From positions 1-64,000 of the forward strand of contig NZ_DCLL01000033.1 in NCBI RefSeq assembly GCF_002321025.1: a stretch of 64,000 bases of DNA, written 5' to 3'. Positions 53,498 through 62,724 of this stretch are shown piece by piece. The notes beneath the pieces are model-generated. The model was not told where the DNA came from and searched no databases. It was given only the letters and a program-made list of their open reading frames with translations. Within the stretch, counting starts at the first letter, position 1, and each line of letters begins with the position of its first letter. A program made the position numbers and the translations under genes. This DNA comes from Acinetobacter lwoffii (GTDB lineage Bacteria; Pseudomonadota; Gammaproteobacteria; Pseudomonadales; Moraxellaceae).

Positions 53498-53989
53498 TTA
53501 GATGGTGAGTACTTTTTCGCCGCGTGCGATACCGGATACACCTGAACGTACCACTTCTAAAATCGTGTGTTCTGCAAGTGCATCAATAAACGCATCCACT
53601 TTTTCAGTTGTACCCGCGATTTGAATGGTATAGGTCGTTGGTGTTACATCGACAATCTGACCACGGAAAATATCCGCAGTACGTTTGATTTCGTCACGCG
53701 ATGAACCCAATGCTTTGACTTTGATCAGCATCAATTCACGCTCAATATGCGCACCTTCAGACAGGTCAACCACTTTCACCACTTCAACCAGCTTGTTAAG
53801 CTGTTTAGTAATTTGCTCAATCTTGTGATCATCGCCATAAGTGGTCAATGTCAAACGTGAAAGCGTTGGATCTTCAGTCGGGGCAACATTCAATGTTTCG
53901 ATGTTGTAGCCACGCTGTGAGAACAAACCCACTAAACGGGAAAGCGCGCCTGATTCGTTTTCTACGAGTACAGAGATAATATGTCTCAT
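53498..53989 (-). CDS. ilvH: acetolactate synthase small subunit
   Basis: A 163-aa regulatory subunit. It holds an ACT domain (ISVLVENESGALSRLVGLFSQRGYNIETL) that binds valine for feedback inhibition and activates the large subunit. Length is typical of IlvH. The start overlaps the ilvI stop by 4 nt, so the two subunits are translationally coupled. Confidence 0.96.
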   Translation of the reverse strand: MRHIISVLVENESGALSRLVGLFSQRGYNIETLNVAPTEDPTLSRLTLTTYGDDHKIEQITKQLNKLVEVVKVVDLSEGAHIERELMLIKVKALGSSRDEIKRTADIFRGQIVDVTPTTYTIQIAGTTEKVDAFIDALAEHTILEVVRSGVSGIARGEKVLTI

Positions 53990-55713
53990 TTCGTGCGCTC
54001 CCCTTTAGCCAACCACATATCCTGCATCGACTGACCCGCAATCAACATCGGATAAACGTGCTCGGTACGATCTACCATAACGTTAATAAATACGCACTTG
54101 TCGTTAATCGCCATCGCTTCTGCAAGCTTCGACTCTAGCTCATCGGCATGATTAATCTGAATACCAACATGACCATAGGCTTCCATCAGTTTGGCAAAAT
54201 CAGGCAATGAATCTACATAAGAACTTGAATGACGTCCTTCATAGTTCATATCTTGCCATTGTTTTACCATGCCTAAAGACTGGTTATTCAAGCACAGGAT
54301 TTTTACATTCAGGCCATATTGCTTACAGGTCGAAAGCTCCTGGATACACATCTGAATCGATGCTTCACCGGTGATACATACTACTTGCTGTTCCGGGTAT
54401 GCAAGCTTCGCAGCCATTGCATACGGCAAGCCCACACCCATAGTGCCTAGACCACCTGAGTTGATCCATTGACGTGGACGTTTGTATTTGTAATACATCG
54501 CACCAAACATCTGATGCTGACCGACATCAGAAGTAATGATCGCTTCGCCATTGGTCACTTTATCCAATGCCTGAACCACTTGTTGTGGCTTCATCACGCC
54601 ATCAACACCCGCTTCAAAACGACCGCCATGAACCTTGCGCCATTCATTGATCTGTTTCCACCATGCCGCAATCGCTTCAGGATTTGGCTTAGAAACATTA
54701 AGCTGTTTCAACTGGTTCAACATCTCATTCAGTACAGGCTCTACAGCACCGACAATTGGAATGTGCGCCATAATGGTTTTTGAGATTGTCGCTGGGTCGA
54801 TATCTATATGAATGACTTTAGCATTTGGACAGAATTTTGCAGGATTGTTGGTCACACGGTCATCGAAACGCGCACCCACACACAGAATTACATCTGCATT
54901 GTGCATGGTCATGTTAGCTTCATAAGTACCGTGCATACCCAACATACCGATGAACTGTTCATCATTACCCGGGAATGCGCCAAGACCCATCAAGGTGTTG
55001 GTCACTGGATAACCCAATAAATGCGCCAATTCTGTTAATTGTGCTGAAGCATTGCCTTGAACCACACCACCGCCTGAGTAAATCACAGGACGTTTAGCAT
55101 GGATCAGCTCTTCAATCGCTTTACGAATTTGACCTGAGTGACCACGGAACGGTGGTTGATACGAACGCATCTTCACTTTTTCTGGGTATTCGTAAGCAAA
55201 TTTTTCTGCAGGATTGGTCGCATCCTTTGGAATATCGATCACTACAGGACCTGGACGACCTGAAGACGCAATATAAAAGGCTTTTTTGATAATTGCAGGA
55301 ATTTCGCTGGCATGACGCACCTGGAAACTATGTTTCACGATTGGACGTGAAATACCGACCATATCGGTTTCCTGGAATGCATCTTCACCAATCAGATGAC
55401 TCGCAACCTGACCTGACAAAATCACCATCGGGATTGAGTCCATATAGGCCGTTGCAATTGGCGTTACCGTGTTGGTTGCACCCGGACCTGAAGTCACTAG
55501 CACAACACCGGTCTTGCCTGTCACGCGTGAGTAAGCATCGGCCATGTGACCGGCAGCCTGTTCGTGACGTACGAGATAATGATTGATTCTGTCTTGTTGA
55601 AATAGCGCATCATAAATATGAAGAACTGCGCCGCCTGGGTATCCAAAAACATGTTCAACGCCTTCGTCCGCTAATGCGCGAACAAGCATTTCACCACCAG
55701 ATAGAAGTTCCAA
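53986..55713 (-). CDS. ilvI: acetolactate synthase large subunit
   Basis: A 575-aa ThDP enzyme that condenses pyruvate to acetolactate or makes acetohydroxybutyrate. The catalytic Glu is in LVRHEQAAGHMADAY, and the ThDP-binding region reads VVCITGEASIQMCIQELSTCKQYGLNVKILCLNNQ. This has Gly-Glu-Ala where Gly-Asp-Gly is the textbook motif. The start is TTG at 55713, supported by AGGGTG about 7 nt upstream; MLVRALADEG is a later ATG. It is first in ilvIHC. Confidence 0.95.
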   Translation of the reverse strand: MELLSGGEMLVRALADEGVEHVFGYPGGAVLHIYDALFQQDRINHYLVRHEQAAGHMADAYSRVTGKTGVVLVTSGPGATNTVTPIATAYMDSIPMVILSGQVASHLIGEDAFQETDMVGISRPIVKHSFQVRHASEIPAIIKKAFYIASSGRPGPVVIDIPKDATNPAEKFAYEYPEKVKMRSYQPPFRGHSGQIRKAIEELIHAKRPVIYSGGGVVQGNASAQLTELAHLLGYPVTNTLMGLGAFPGNDEQFIGMLGMHGTYEANMTMHNADVILCVGARFDDRVTNNPAKFCPNAKVIHIDIDPATISKTIMAHIPIVGAVEPVLNEMLNQLKQLNVSKPNPEAIAAWWKQINEWRKVHGGRFEAGVDGVMKPQQVVQALDKVTNGEAIITSDVGQHQMFGAMYYKYKRPRQWINSGGLGTMGVGLPYAMAAKLAYPEQQVVCITGEASIQMCIQELSTCKQYGLNVKILCLNNQSLGMVKQWQDMNYEGRHSSSYVDSLPDFAKLMEAYGHVGIQINHADELESKLAEAMAINDKCVFINVMVDRTEHVYPMLIAGQSMQDMWLAKGERTK

Positions 55714-55734
55714 CGTGATTCACCCTAATATTAT

Positions 55735-55770
55735 TCACTGCACAAATGGGAGGCATTTGCAGTGTTTCAT
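55735..55770 (-). promoter_or_regulatory. leader hairpin with short ORF upstream of ilvI
   Basis: CACTGC-AC-AAATG pairs with CATTTGCAGTG around GGAGG (a bulged hairpin). The same bases encode an ATG-started 11-codon ORF, MKHCKCLPFVQ, ending 21 nt before the ilvI start. It has only one Leu and one Val, so classical branched-chain attenuation is doubtful. It is a candidate leader element. Confidence 0.35.
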
Positions 55771-55788
55771 TTGTTAACTGTCTGCACT

Positions 55789-55818
55789 GTTATAGCACAC
55801 AAATTTCATAGTTTTCAA
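55789..55818 (-). promoter_or_regulatory. candidate promoter of ilvIHC
   Basis: On the minus strand TTGAAA (55818-55813) and TATAAC (55794-55789) are 18 bp apart. They lie about 75 bp before the ilvI start. The -35 is near consensus. Confidence 0.45.
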
Positions 55819-55829
55819 AGCAATAGGAA

Positions 55830-56400
55830 AAAAAATCTGATCTCTTCGCTGTTCGAGCAATACGAGATCTAAAACATGTTGGGATAAACATATTTTGCTT
55901 AGCTTTGTTCAATTTCTCGGCTAGAGAAATCGCCCATTGCATGAAATGACACTTAGTCGAAGGGTGATCGATCTAAGGCATATAAAACTATTGCAGCATT
56001 CTTGTGTTTTCAGGCTTTAAAGTCAAGTTTAAAAAACAGACAATCTACGCTTATAGCGCCTAGATCTGCTGTTTTTAACAGCAATATCAGCTTATAGCCA
56101 TGCATTGACTCTCTTCTTTCTTAATCTAATCCAATAAAATTCATAGGGTTAATGGTTTAATTTTATAAATTTTTAATATGTCTTATATAAAAAAAATGAA
56201 TGAATTTTTATTAAATGAAAGGAAATTGTTTATCAATAAATTTTGTATACGAAGATTTGTCTCTGATTTCTTATACGCTAGATTGAGCTTATTTAAGCAG
56301 TTAGCTTTGAATAAAGCAGATAAAAATCCATCATTTTTACTGAAAATATCACTACAATAATTGCAGTATTCCATGCCTAGCAAGCCGAGGCCCAAGAACA
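55830..56400. other. gene-free region between ilvI and the DUF4124 gene
   Basis: About 570 bp of AT-rich DNA separating the divergent ilvI and DUF4124 genes. A 60-codon AT-rich frame (56178-56360) looks like chance. I see no RNA gene or clear operator. Confidence 0.5.
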
Positions 56401-56754
56401 ATGAAAATATCTTTTTTAACCGCCTTCAGTTTGAGTTGCGCAGTTGTTTTGAGCATCTGTAGCACCAGCGCTTCCGCGATCCAGTATCATAAATGGGTCG
56501 ATGCGAAAGGTGTCACGCATTATACCAAGACGCCACCACCAAAATCTGCGAAAAAAGCCACCACAGTGGATACTTATGGCTGGAAAAATTCAGCACCGGC
56601 ATCTCCAAGAACAGCTGAAACTGAAGTTCAAACCGAGAACACACCTCAAGAACAACAGCAACAAGCCCCTCAAGTTCCTGCGAATCAGGACCAGCAACAA
56701 CGTGAAGCCAACGAAGCTTTGCAGCAATCTAAAAATCGTGCAGTCGCTTTATAA
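56401..56754 (+). CDS. DUF4124 domain protein
   Basis: A 117-aa exported protein. A signal peptide (about 1-26, ending ASA) is followed by IQYHKWVDAKGVTHYTKTPPP, the DUF4124 signature (Tyr-Lys-Trp-Val-Asp-x-x-Gly-x-x-His-Tyr-Thr). The rest is a Pro/Gln-rich tail with Gln runs. These small periplasmic proteins have no established function. It is transcribed toward leuS. Confidence 0.8.
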   Translation: MKISFLTAFSLSCAVVLSICSTSASAIQYHKWVDAKGVTHYTKTPPPKSAKKATTVDTYGWKNSAPASPRTAETEVQTENTPQEQQQQAPQVPANQDQQQREANEALQQSKNRAVAL

Positions 56755-56799
56755 GACACCTCCATATAGAACAGCGTGTTTTTTCTTCGGGAAATGCCG

Positions 56800-56831
56800 G
56801 CGCAAAATTCACTTTTAGGTGCATTTTGCGC
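56800..56831. repeat. long inverted repeat upstream of leuS
   Basis: GCGCAAAATTCAC (56800-56812) pairs with GTGCATTTTGCGC (56819-56831) with one mismatch and a 6-nt loop. No T-run follows directly. It lies 46 bp before leuS and next to a possible -10 (TATGCT, 56832-56837). It may be an operator, an attenuator-like hairpin or the end of the DUF4124 transcript. Confidence 0.5.
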
Positions 56832-56877
56832 TATGCTGTGCAACAGACTTTTTTCACCGTAATTCACTGATACGTTT

Positions 56878-59499
56878 ATGACTACTCACATTGATTCCGA
56901 ATATCAAGCCAGTGCGATTGAGCCTCAAGTCCAACAGGATTGGGAATCTCGCAAAGCCTTTAAAGTTGCCGACAAAGTAGAAGGTCCACGTCGTTATATT
57001 CTCTCGATGTTCCCTTACCCAAGTGGCAAGCTGCATATGGGTCATGTGCGTAACTATACGATTGGTGACGTGATCAGCCGTTTCCATCGCTTAAAAGGTG
57101 AAACGGTACTACAACCAATGGGTTGGGATGCTTTCGGTCTACCTGCTGAAAACGCAGCGATTGCACACCAGGTTGCGCCAGCAAAATGGACATTTGAAAA
57201 TATTGCTTACATGCGCGACCAGTTGAAAAAACTCGGTCTTGCAGTAGATTGGGATCGTGAATTTGCGACCTGCACCCCTGAATACTACCGTTGGGAACAA
57301 TGGTTATTTGTTCAGCTTTATAAAAAAGGCTTGATTTACCGCAAGCTTTCTACAGTGAACTGGGATCCGGTCGATCAGACTGTTCTTGCCAACGAACAGG
57401 TTGAAAATGGTCGCGGCTGGCGTTCAGGTGCATTGGTAGAAAAACGTGATATTCCAATGTACTACTTCCGCATTACTGATTATGCGCAAGAGTTACTTGA
57501 CGATTTAGACACGCTTAAAGATGGCTGGCCACAACAAGTTCTAACCATGCAGCGCAACTGGATTGGTCGCTCACAAGGGATGGACATTACCTTCCCTTCA
57601 GCAAATCCTGACGTGTATGCAGATGGTTTAACGGTATTTACTACCCGTGCCGATACCTTGATGGGTGTGACTTATGTTGCGGTTGCAGCTGAACATCCAA
57701 TGGCGCTGAAAGCAGCTGAAACAAACCCAGAATTGGCTGCATTTATTGAAGAATGCCGTATGGGTTCTGTGGCAGAAGCGGATCTTGCGACTGCCGAGAA
57801 AAAAGGCATGGCAACCGGTCTTTCTGTGAAGCATCCTGTGACTGGCGAGGAAGTTCCGGTCTGGATCGCCAACTATGTATTGATGTCTTATGGTTCAGGT
57901 GCGGTGATGGCGGTTCCATCACACGATGAACGTGACTTCGAATTTGCCAACAAATATGGCCTGACTATCAAGCAAGTGATTGATGCCAAAGGCGCAGATG
58001 ATGCTGACTTCGATGCAACTCAATGGCAAGAATGGTACGGCTCGAAAGAAGGCAAACTGGTTAATTCAGGCGAATTTGACGGTTTAGATTTCCAGGGTGC
58101 CTACGATGCATTCCTTGCCAAATTAGAACCAACAGGCCTAGCAAGTTCTAAGGTTCAATTCCGTCTTCGTGACTGGGGTGTATCTCGTCAGCGTTATTGG
58201 GGTTGCCCAATTCCAATGATTAACTGTCCTTCATGTGGTCAAGTGCCAGTGCCTGAAGATCAACTTCCTGTTGTCCTTCCGACTGACGTGGTTCCAGATG
58301 GTTCAGGCAATCCATTGAACAAGATGCCTGAGTTCTATGAAACGTCATGCCCAAGCTGCGGTGGCGACGCGCGTCGTGAAACAGATACGCTAGATACCTT
58401 CGTAGAATCATCTTGGTACTATGCACGTTATGCATCGCCTGACTTTACCGATGGCATGGTAAAACCTGAAGCAGGTCAAACCTGGTTACCTGTCAACCAA
58501 TACATCGGTGGTGTTGAACACGCGATTCTGCATTTGCTTTATGCACGCTTCTTCCACAAATTGATGCGTGATGAAGGCGTGGTACAAGGCAATGAACCAT
58601 TCACTAACTTGTTAACGCAAGGGATGGTGCTTGCAGATACCTTCTATCGTGAAGCTGAATCTGGCAAGAAAACCTGGTTTAACCCGGCAGATATCGAACT
58701 TGAAAAAGACGAAAAAGGCCGTGTGCTTTCTGCAAAATATAAAGAAGATGGCCAGGAAGTTGTGGTTGGTGGTCAGGAAAAAATGTCGAAATCGAAAAAT
58801 AACGGTATCGACCCGCAATCGATTATTGACCAGTACGGCGCAGATACGGCACGTGTGTTCATGATGTTCGCGGCTCCACCTGATCAATCACTTGAATGGT
58901 CTGATGCCGGTGTTGAGGGTGCAAACCGCTTCCTGAAACGTGTATGGCGTTTAGCAACAGGCTTCCTTGAAAAAGCGAATACTGCTGCAAACATCGACAA
59001 ATCGGCACTGTCTACGGCTGCGCAAGACCTACGTCGTAAGACACACGAAACCATCCAAAAAGTCGGTGATGACATCGAACGTCGTCATGCATTTAACACT
59101 GCCATTGCTGCATTGATGGAACTTCTAAACGCGAACAACAAATTTGAAGCCCAAGATGACAATGACGTGGCGGTTGCACGTGAATCGATTACCACGCTGT
59201 TAACTTTACTTGCACCATTTGCACCGCATTTAAGCCAGACTTTATTGGCTGAATTTGGGATTGAATTGAATTCAACTTTATTCCCTGCGGTAGATGAATC
59301 TGCGCTGACACGTAATACACAAACGATTGTGGTTCAAGTCAACGGTAAACTCCGTGGTAAGTTAGAAGTATCTGTAGATGCCTCTAAAGATGACATCTTG
59401 GCTCAAGCCAAAGCATTGCCTGAAGTCCAACAATTCTTGACCGGTCCAACCAAGAAAGAAATTGTAGTACCGAATAAATTAGTGAATTTGGTGGTTTAA
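56878..59499 (+). CDS. leuS: leucine--tRNA ligase
   Basis: An 873-aa class I synthetase. The HIGH-type motif is KLHMGHVRN (near residue 50), and the KMSKS motif is EKMSKSKNNG (near 635). The editing domain CP1 (TLMGVTYVAVAAEHPM, SYGSGAVMAVPSHDERD) and a zinc-type CPSCG pair are present. It charges tRNA-Leu and edits mischarged norvaline or isoleucine. The start MTTHIDSEYQASAIEPQVQ is typical. Confidence 0.97.
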   Translation: MTTHIDSEYQASAIEPQVQQDWESRKAFKVADKVEGPRRYILSMFPYPSGKLHMGHVRNYTIGDVISRFHRLKGETVLQPMGWDAFGLPAENAAIAHQVAPAKWTFENIAYMRDQLKKLGLAVDWDREFATCTPEYYRWEQWLFVQLYKKGLIYRKLSTVNWDPVDQTVLANEQVENGRGWRSGALVEKRDIPMYYFRITDYAQELLDDLDTLKDGWPQQVLTMQRNWIGRSQGMDITFPSANPDVYADGLTVFTTRADTLMGVTYVAVAAEHPMALKAAETNPELAAFIEECRMGSVAEADLATAEKKGMATGLSVKHPVTGEEVPVWIANYVLMSYGSGAVMAVPSHDERDFEFANKYGLTIKQVIDAKGADDADFDATQWQEWYGSKEGKLVNSGEFDGLDFQGAYDAFLAKLEPTGLASSKVQFRLRDWGVSRQRYWGCPIPMINCPSCGQVPVPEDQLPVVLPTDVVPDGSGNPLNKMPEFYETSCPSCGGDARRETDTLDTFVESSWYYARYASPDFTDGMVKPEAGQTWLPVNQYIGGVEHAILHLLYARFFHKLMRDEGVVQGNEPFTNLLTQGMVLADTFYREAESGKKTWFNPADIELEKDEKGRVLSAKYKEDGQEVVVGGQEKMSKSKNNGIDPQSIIDQYGADTARVFMMFAAPPDQSLEWSDAGVEGANRFLKRVWRLATGFLEKANTAANIDKSALSTAAQDLRRKTHETIQKVGDDIERRHAFNTAIAALMELLNANNKFEAQDDNDVAVARESITTLLTLLAPFAPHLSQTLLAEFGIELNSTLFPAVDESALTRNTQTIVVQVNGKLRGKLEVSVDASKDDILAQAKALPEVQQFLTGPTKKEIVVPNKLVNLVV

Positions 59500-59511
59500 G
59501 TCCTTACATTA

Positions 59512-59587
59512 CCTCTCCTTTCAGGAGAGGGTTAGGGAGAGGTAAATATATAAACCCTCATCCTAACCTTCTCCCAAAGGGAGAAGG
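59512..59587. repeat. extragenic palindromic repeat after leuS
   Basis: Two hairpins, CCTCTCC-TTTCA-GGAGAGG (59512-59530) and CCTTCTCCC-AAA-GGGAGAAGG (59567-59587). Larger arms around GGTTAGG and CCTAACC pair with each other. This is a dispersed bacterial palindrome in appearance, related to the one at 998-1043. It may also terminate leuS. Confidence 0.6.
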
Positions 59588-59706
59588 AACTTTATGAAGG
59601 ATTTCACAATTCCCAAACAAAGCCCGTTGCCAGCCAACGGGCTTTGACTTTACAATCCAGTTCAGGATTTCAAATATTCCCCTTCGGGAAGCATAGAGGG
59701 CAACAC

Positions 59707-60240
59707 ATGCATTTGGGCAAACGTTTAGCAGCAATTGTTTTAACTTGTGGTCTGAGTGCAGGCTTAGTCGGCTGTGGTTTTCACCTGAAAGGAACCAATC
59801 CGAGCTCCGCACCTGTTGCTTACTCTGTCATGAGCCTGTCTTTACCGCCCAACACTGAAGAACTGCAAGAGAAAATGGCAGTTTACCTCGGTGCTGCAGG
59901 CGTACAGCTAAGTAATGCACCTAAAGCTTATGTGTTACGTGTCCTGGATTACACTCCTCGCCGTCTGGAACTGAACGGTAAACTGGTTGAAACCTTATTA
60001 CGTTTAAACGTGACTTTCCGGATTGAAGATGCACAAGGCAATCCGATCACTGAACCACGCACTGTCGTGGCAACACGTACGTATCAATATAATATTGAAA
60101 CGGTTAACACCGATGATCAGGAACAAAAATATCTGAATCAGGTCATTATTGATGATGTGGCGCAGCAGATTGCACGTCAGATTTCATCGAACCGCCTACC
60201 CTTAGCCAAACAAAATACCTCAGCGCAACCTGCTCAATAA
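59707..60240 (+). CDS. lptE: LPS-assembly lipoprotein LptE
   Basis: A 177-aa lipoprotein that plugs the LptD barrel and supports LPS/LOS insertion into the outer leaflet. The ATG at 59707 is preferred over an upstream in-frame start because GAGGG lies at the right distance. The lipobox is LSAGLVGC, followed by GFHLKG, the usual LptE start. The sequence YTPRRLELNGKLVETLLRL is family-like. Its neighbours leuS and holA match the conserved leuS-lptE-holA order. Confidence 0.93.
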   Translation: MHLGKRLAAIVLTCGLSAGLVGCGFHLKGTNPSSAPVAYSVMSLSLPPNTEELQEKMAVYLGAAGVQLSNAPKAYVLRVLDYTPRRLELNGKLVETLLRLNVTFRIEDAQGNPITEPRTVVATRTYQYNIETVNTDDQEQKYLNQVIIDDVAQQIARQISSNRLPLAKQNTSAQPAQ

Positions 60241-60249
60241 GACCTCTTT

Positions 60250-61236
60250 ATGAAACTTGATTATCTGCAAGCCCTGAAACGTGTCGATGAAGCTCGCGGT
60301 GCTTGGGTCTTGCATGGTCAAGAGCCTTTGCTGGAACAGAATTTAATTGATGCCTTTCGGGCCAGCTGGCAAAAGCAGGACATTGAACGTCAACGCTATG
60401 ACATTAGTTCGGTCGCCGACTGGAAAACCGTCTTTAATGCCTTGAACAGCTTGTCGCTGTTTTCAACCCAGTTGGCGATTGAAGTACATGGCAATATCAA
60501 ACCGGATGCCAGCGCAATCAAGTTACTGAAAAACTATTTGCAGCATAATGAACAAAACCTGCTGTTGGTGGTGATGCCCAAACAGGATAGTAATAGCCTG
60601 AAATCCAGTTTCTTTCAGCTGATTGATGCCAATGGTGTGAATGTTTCGCTGGTGGCCAATTATCCAAAAGACCGGCAGCAGATTCTGGGTATTGAAGCTG
60701 AAAAACTCGGCATTCGTTTAGCCAATGATGCCTGGCAATGGCTGGAACAACATCATGAGCACAACCTGCTTGCAGCAAAGAACAGCCTGATGCGGGTTAG
60801 CGATACCTTTGCTGAAGTCGATATCATTCAGGTTGATCATTTATATGCATGTTTACAAGATCAGTCACGTTATAGCACCTATGATTTGAGCGATGCCCTG
60901 CTACAAGGTAATCTTTCCCAGTCGATCAAAATTTTTCAGTATCTAGTCGTTTCAGGTGAACCGATGAGCCTGATTTTATGGAGTCTCAGCAAGGAAATGC
61001 GTCTGTTGATGCAGCTGTTTGAACAACCACAAAATGCCTTGCAAATCGGGATCTGGAAAACCAAAGTCGGGTTATATCAACAGGCTTTGCGCCGTCTCAG
61101 TCCGCAGACTTTTCTGGCCTGGCCGGGGTTATTATTAAGAATTGATGCCTCAATTAAAGGACTTGGACATGAGAATCCTGAGCATCTGGTACTACAGGCG
61201 ATTTCCAGTATCTGTGGCAAGCCCCTATTTCACTAA
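60250..61236 (+). CDS. holA: DNA polymerase III subunit delta
   Basis: A 328-aa clamp-loader delta subunit of normal length. The start YLQALKRVDEARGAWVLHGQEPLLEQNLIDAFR matches the family. The mid block WLEQHHEHNLLAAKNSLMRVSD and the C-terminal helical domain (LLQGNLSQSIKIFQYLVVSGEPMSLILWSLSKEMRLL) are recognisable. It opens the beta clamp. It lies 9 bp after lptE, so the two are co-transcribed. Confidence 0.92.
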   Translation: MKLDYLQALKRVDEARGAWVLHGQEPLLEQNLIDAFRASWQKQDIERQRYDISSVADWKTVFNALNSLSLFSTQLAIEVHGNIKPDASAIKLLKNYLQHNEQNLLLVVMPKQDSNSLKSSFFQLIDANGVNVSLVANYPKDRQQILGIEAEKLGIRLANDAWQWLEQHHEHNLLAAKNSLMRVSDTFAEVDIIQVDHLYACLQDQSRYSTYDLSDALLQGNLSQSIKIFQYLVVSGEPMSLILWSLSKEMRLLMQLFEQPQNALQIGIWKTKVGLYQQALRRLSPQTFLAWPGLLLRIDASIKGLGHENPEHLVLQAISSICGKPLFH

Positions 61237-61258
61237 GTCTTTGTCAAAATTCGAAAAA

Positions 61259-61277
61259 TAAAATAATAATCATTCCT
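61259..61277. promoter_or_regulatory. Fur-box-like site upstream of macA
   Basis: ATAATAATCATTCCTATT resembles a Fur box. Its core TAATCATT matches the consensus half exactly, and about 13 of 19 positions agree overall. A TATAAT at 61319-61324 could be the macA -10, so the site is about 45 bp upstream of it. Candidate only. Confidence 0.35.
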
Positions 61278-61360
61278 ATTAGTTTAAAAAAATACACGAT
61301 TTATCCTAATTTCGCTTTTATAATCGTTCACAATTCTCTGATTTTGAACCGATATTGATC

Positions 61361-62722
61361 ATGCCAAAAATAAAACCGACGAAATTGATTATGGCCGCCG
61401 TGATTGCCATTGCGCTCATCGCTGCGGGGTGGTACTTCCTCAAACCCAAAGAACAGCCTCCGCAATATATTACGGCTGAAGTCACCCAAGGCGATATCGA
61501 AAGCTCTGTACTGGCGACTGGTATTCTGGAAGCGACCAAGATGGTCAGCGTGGGGGCGCAGGTTTCGGGTCAGGTCAGAAAAATGTATGTAGAACTGGGC
61601 GATCAGGTCAAGCAAGGTCAGCTGATTGCGCGGATTGACTCCGTTCGTCAGGAAAATGATTTAAAAACCGCTGAAGCCAGCATTAAAAATCAGATGGCAC
61701 AACTTGCAGTAAGACAGGCGAATTTGGCCAAAGTTGAAGCTGAATACAACCGTCAGAAAGCCATGTATGCACAGGATGCCACTTCTCGCTCAGAGCTGGA
61801 ATCGGCATTTGCGAACTATAAAACGGCGCAAGCGGATATCACCGCTATCAATGCACAGATTGAACAGTCGCGTTTGACGCTGGCGACTGCCAAAGAAGAT
61901 CTTGGCTATACCCAGATTGTAGCCCCGATGGATGGCACGATTGTGGCGATTGTGACTGAAGAAGGTCAAACCGTGAATGCCAACCAGAGTGCGCCGACCA
62001 TTGTTAAACTGGCCAAACTCGACACCATGACCATTAAAGCTGAAATTTCTGAAGCGGATGTCATGAAAGTTGAAGAAGGTCAGACGGTTTATTTCACTAC
62101 GTTAGGCAATAACGAGAAAAAGATTTACGCCAAACTACGTCAGGTTGAGCCTGCACCCAATTCAATTAATACCGATAGCAATACCTCAAGCTCATCGTCA
62201 AGTTCTGCGGTGTATTACAACGCATTGTTCGATGTACCGAATGAAGATGGAAAATTACGTATTGATATGACTGCACAAGTTTATATCGTACTGGATGAAG
62301 CCAAAAATGTGCTGACCATTCCTGCTGCGGCCATTCAAGGTTCAAACCGTCCGCCACGTGCCAATCGTGGTGAAGCGCGTGGTGAGGGTTCTCGCGGTGA
62401 AGGCAGTCCGGCATCACGTCCTGAAGCTGAATCGGCTCAAGGCAATCGCCCTGCCGGTGAACGTCCAGCGCGTCTAAACCTGTCTGAAGCAGAACTTGCA
62501 TTGATTGAGCAAGGTAAAGCACAACGTGGCATGGTTCGTGTCTTGCAAGCCGATGGTACTGCAAAACCAACCCCTGTATTAATCGGTTTGAATAACCGCG
62601 CGACTGCGCAAGTGCTGAAAGGTTTAAAACGTGGTGATCAGGTGGTGATTGCCGATGGTTCTGATACCTCCAATGATGCAGCAAAACGCGGTGGCAATAG
62701 CCGTGGCCCAATGAGAATGTAA
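61361..62722 (+). CDS. macA: MacA-type periplasmic adaptor protein
   Basis: A 453-aa membrane-fusion protein. An N-terminal anchor (about residues 8-27) precedes a lipoyl-like half (GDIESSVLATGILEATKMVSVGAQVSGQV), a coiled-coil hairpin (about 95-170, rich in Ala/Gln/Lys) and a beta-barrel part. A Gly/Arg/Glu-rich insert (about 325-370: NRGEARGEGSRGEGS) is atypical. MacA links MacB to TolC and exports macrolides, enterotoxin or siderophore-like cargo. The start ATG at 61361 is preferred over TTG at 61355. Confidence 0.9.
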   Translation: MPKIKPTKLIMAAVIAIALIAAGWYFLKPKEQPPQYITAEVTQGDIESSVLATGILEATKMVSVGAQVSGQVRKMYVELGDQVKQGQLIARIDSVRQENDLKTAEASIKNQMAQLAVRQANLAKVEAEYNRQKAMYAQDATSRSELESAFANYKTAQADITAINAQIEQSRLTLATAKEDLGYTQIVAPMDGTIVAIVTEEGQTVNANQSAPTIVKLAKLDTMTIKAEISEADVMKVEEGQTVYFTTLGNNEKKIYAKLRQVEPAPNSINTDSNTSSSSSSSAVYYNALFDVPNEDGKLRIDMTAQVYIVLDEAKNVLTIPAAAIQGSNRPPRANRGEARGEGSRGEGSPASRPEAESAQGNRPAGERPARLNLSEAELALIEQGKAQRGMVRVLQADGTAKPTPVLIGLNNRATAQVLKGLKRGDQVVIADGSDTSNDAAKRGGNSRGPMRM

Positions 62723-62724
62723 GC

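Noticed and set aside
56178..56360. 60-codon AT-rich frame between ilvI and the DUF4124 gene
   Set aside because: Composition is that of random AT-rich DNA (Phe, Leu, Lys, Asn), with no domain and no convincing start signal.
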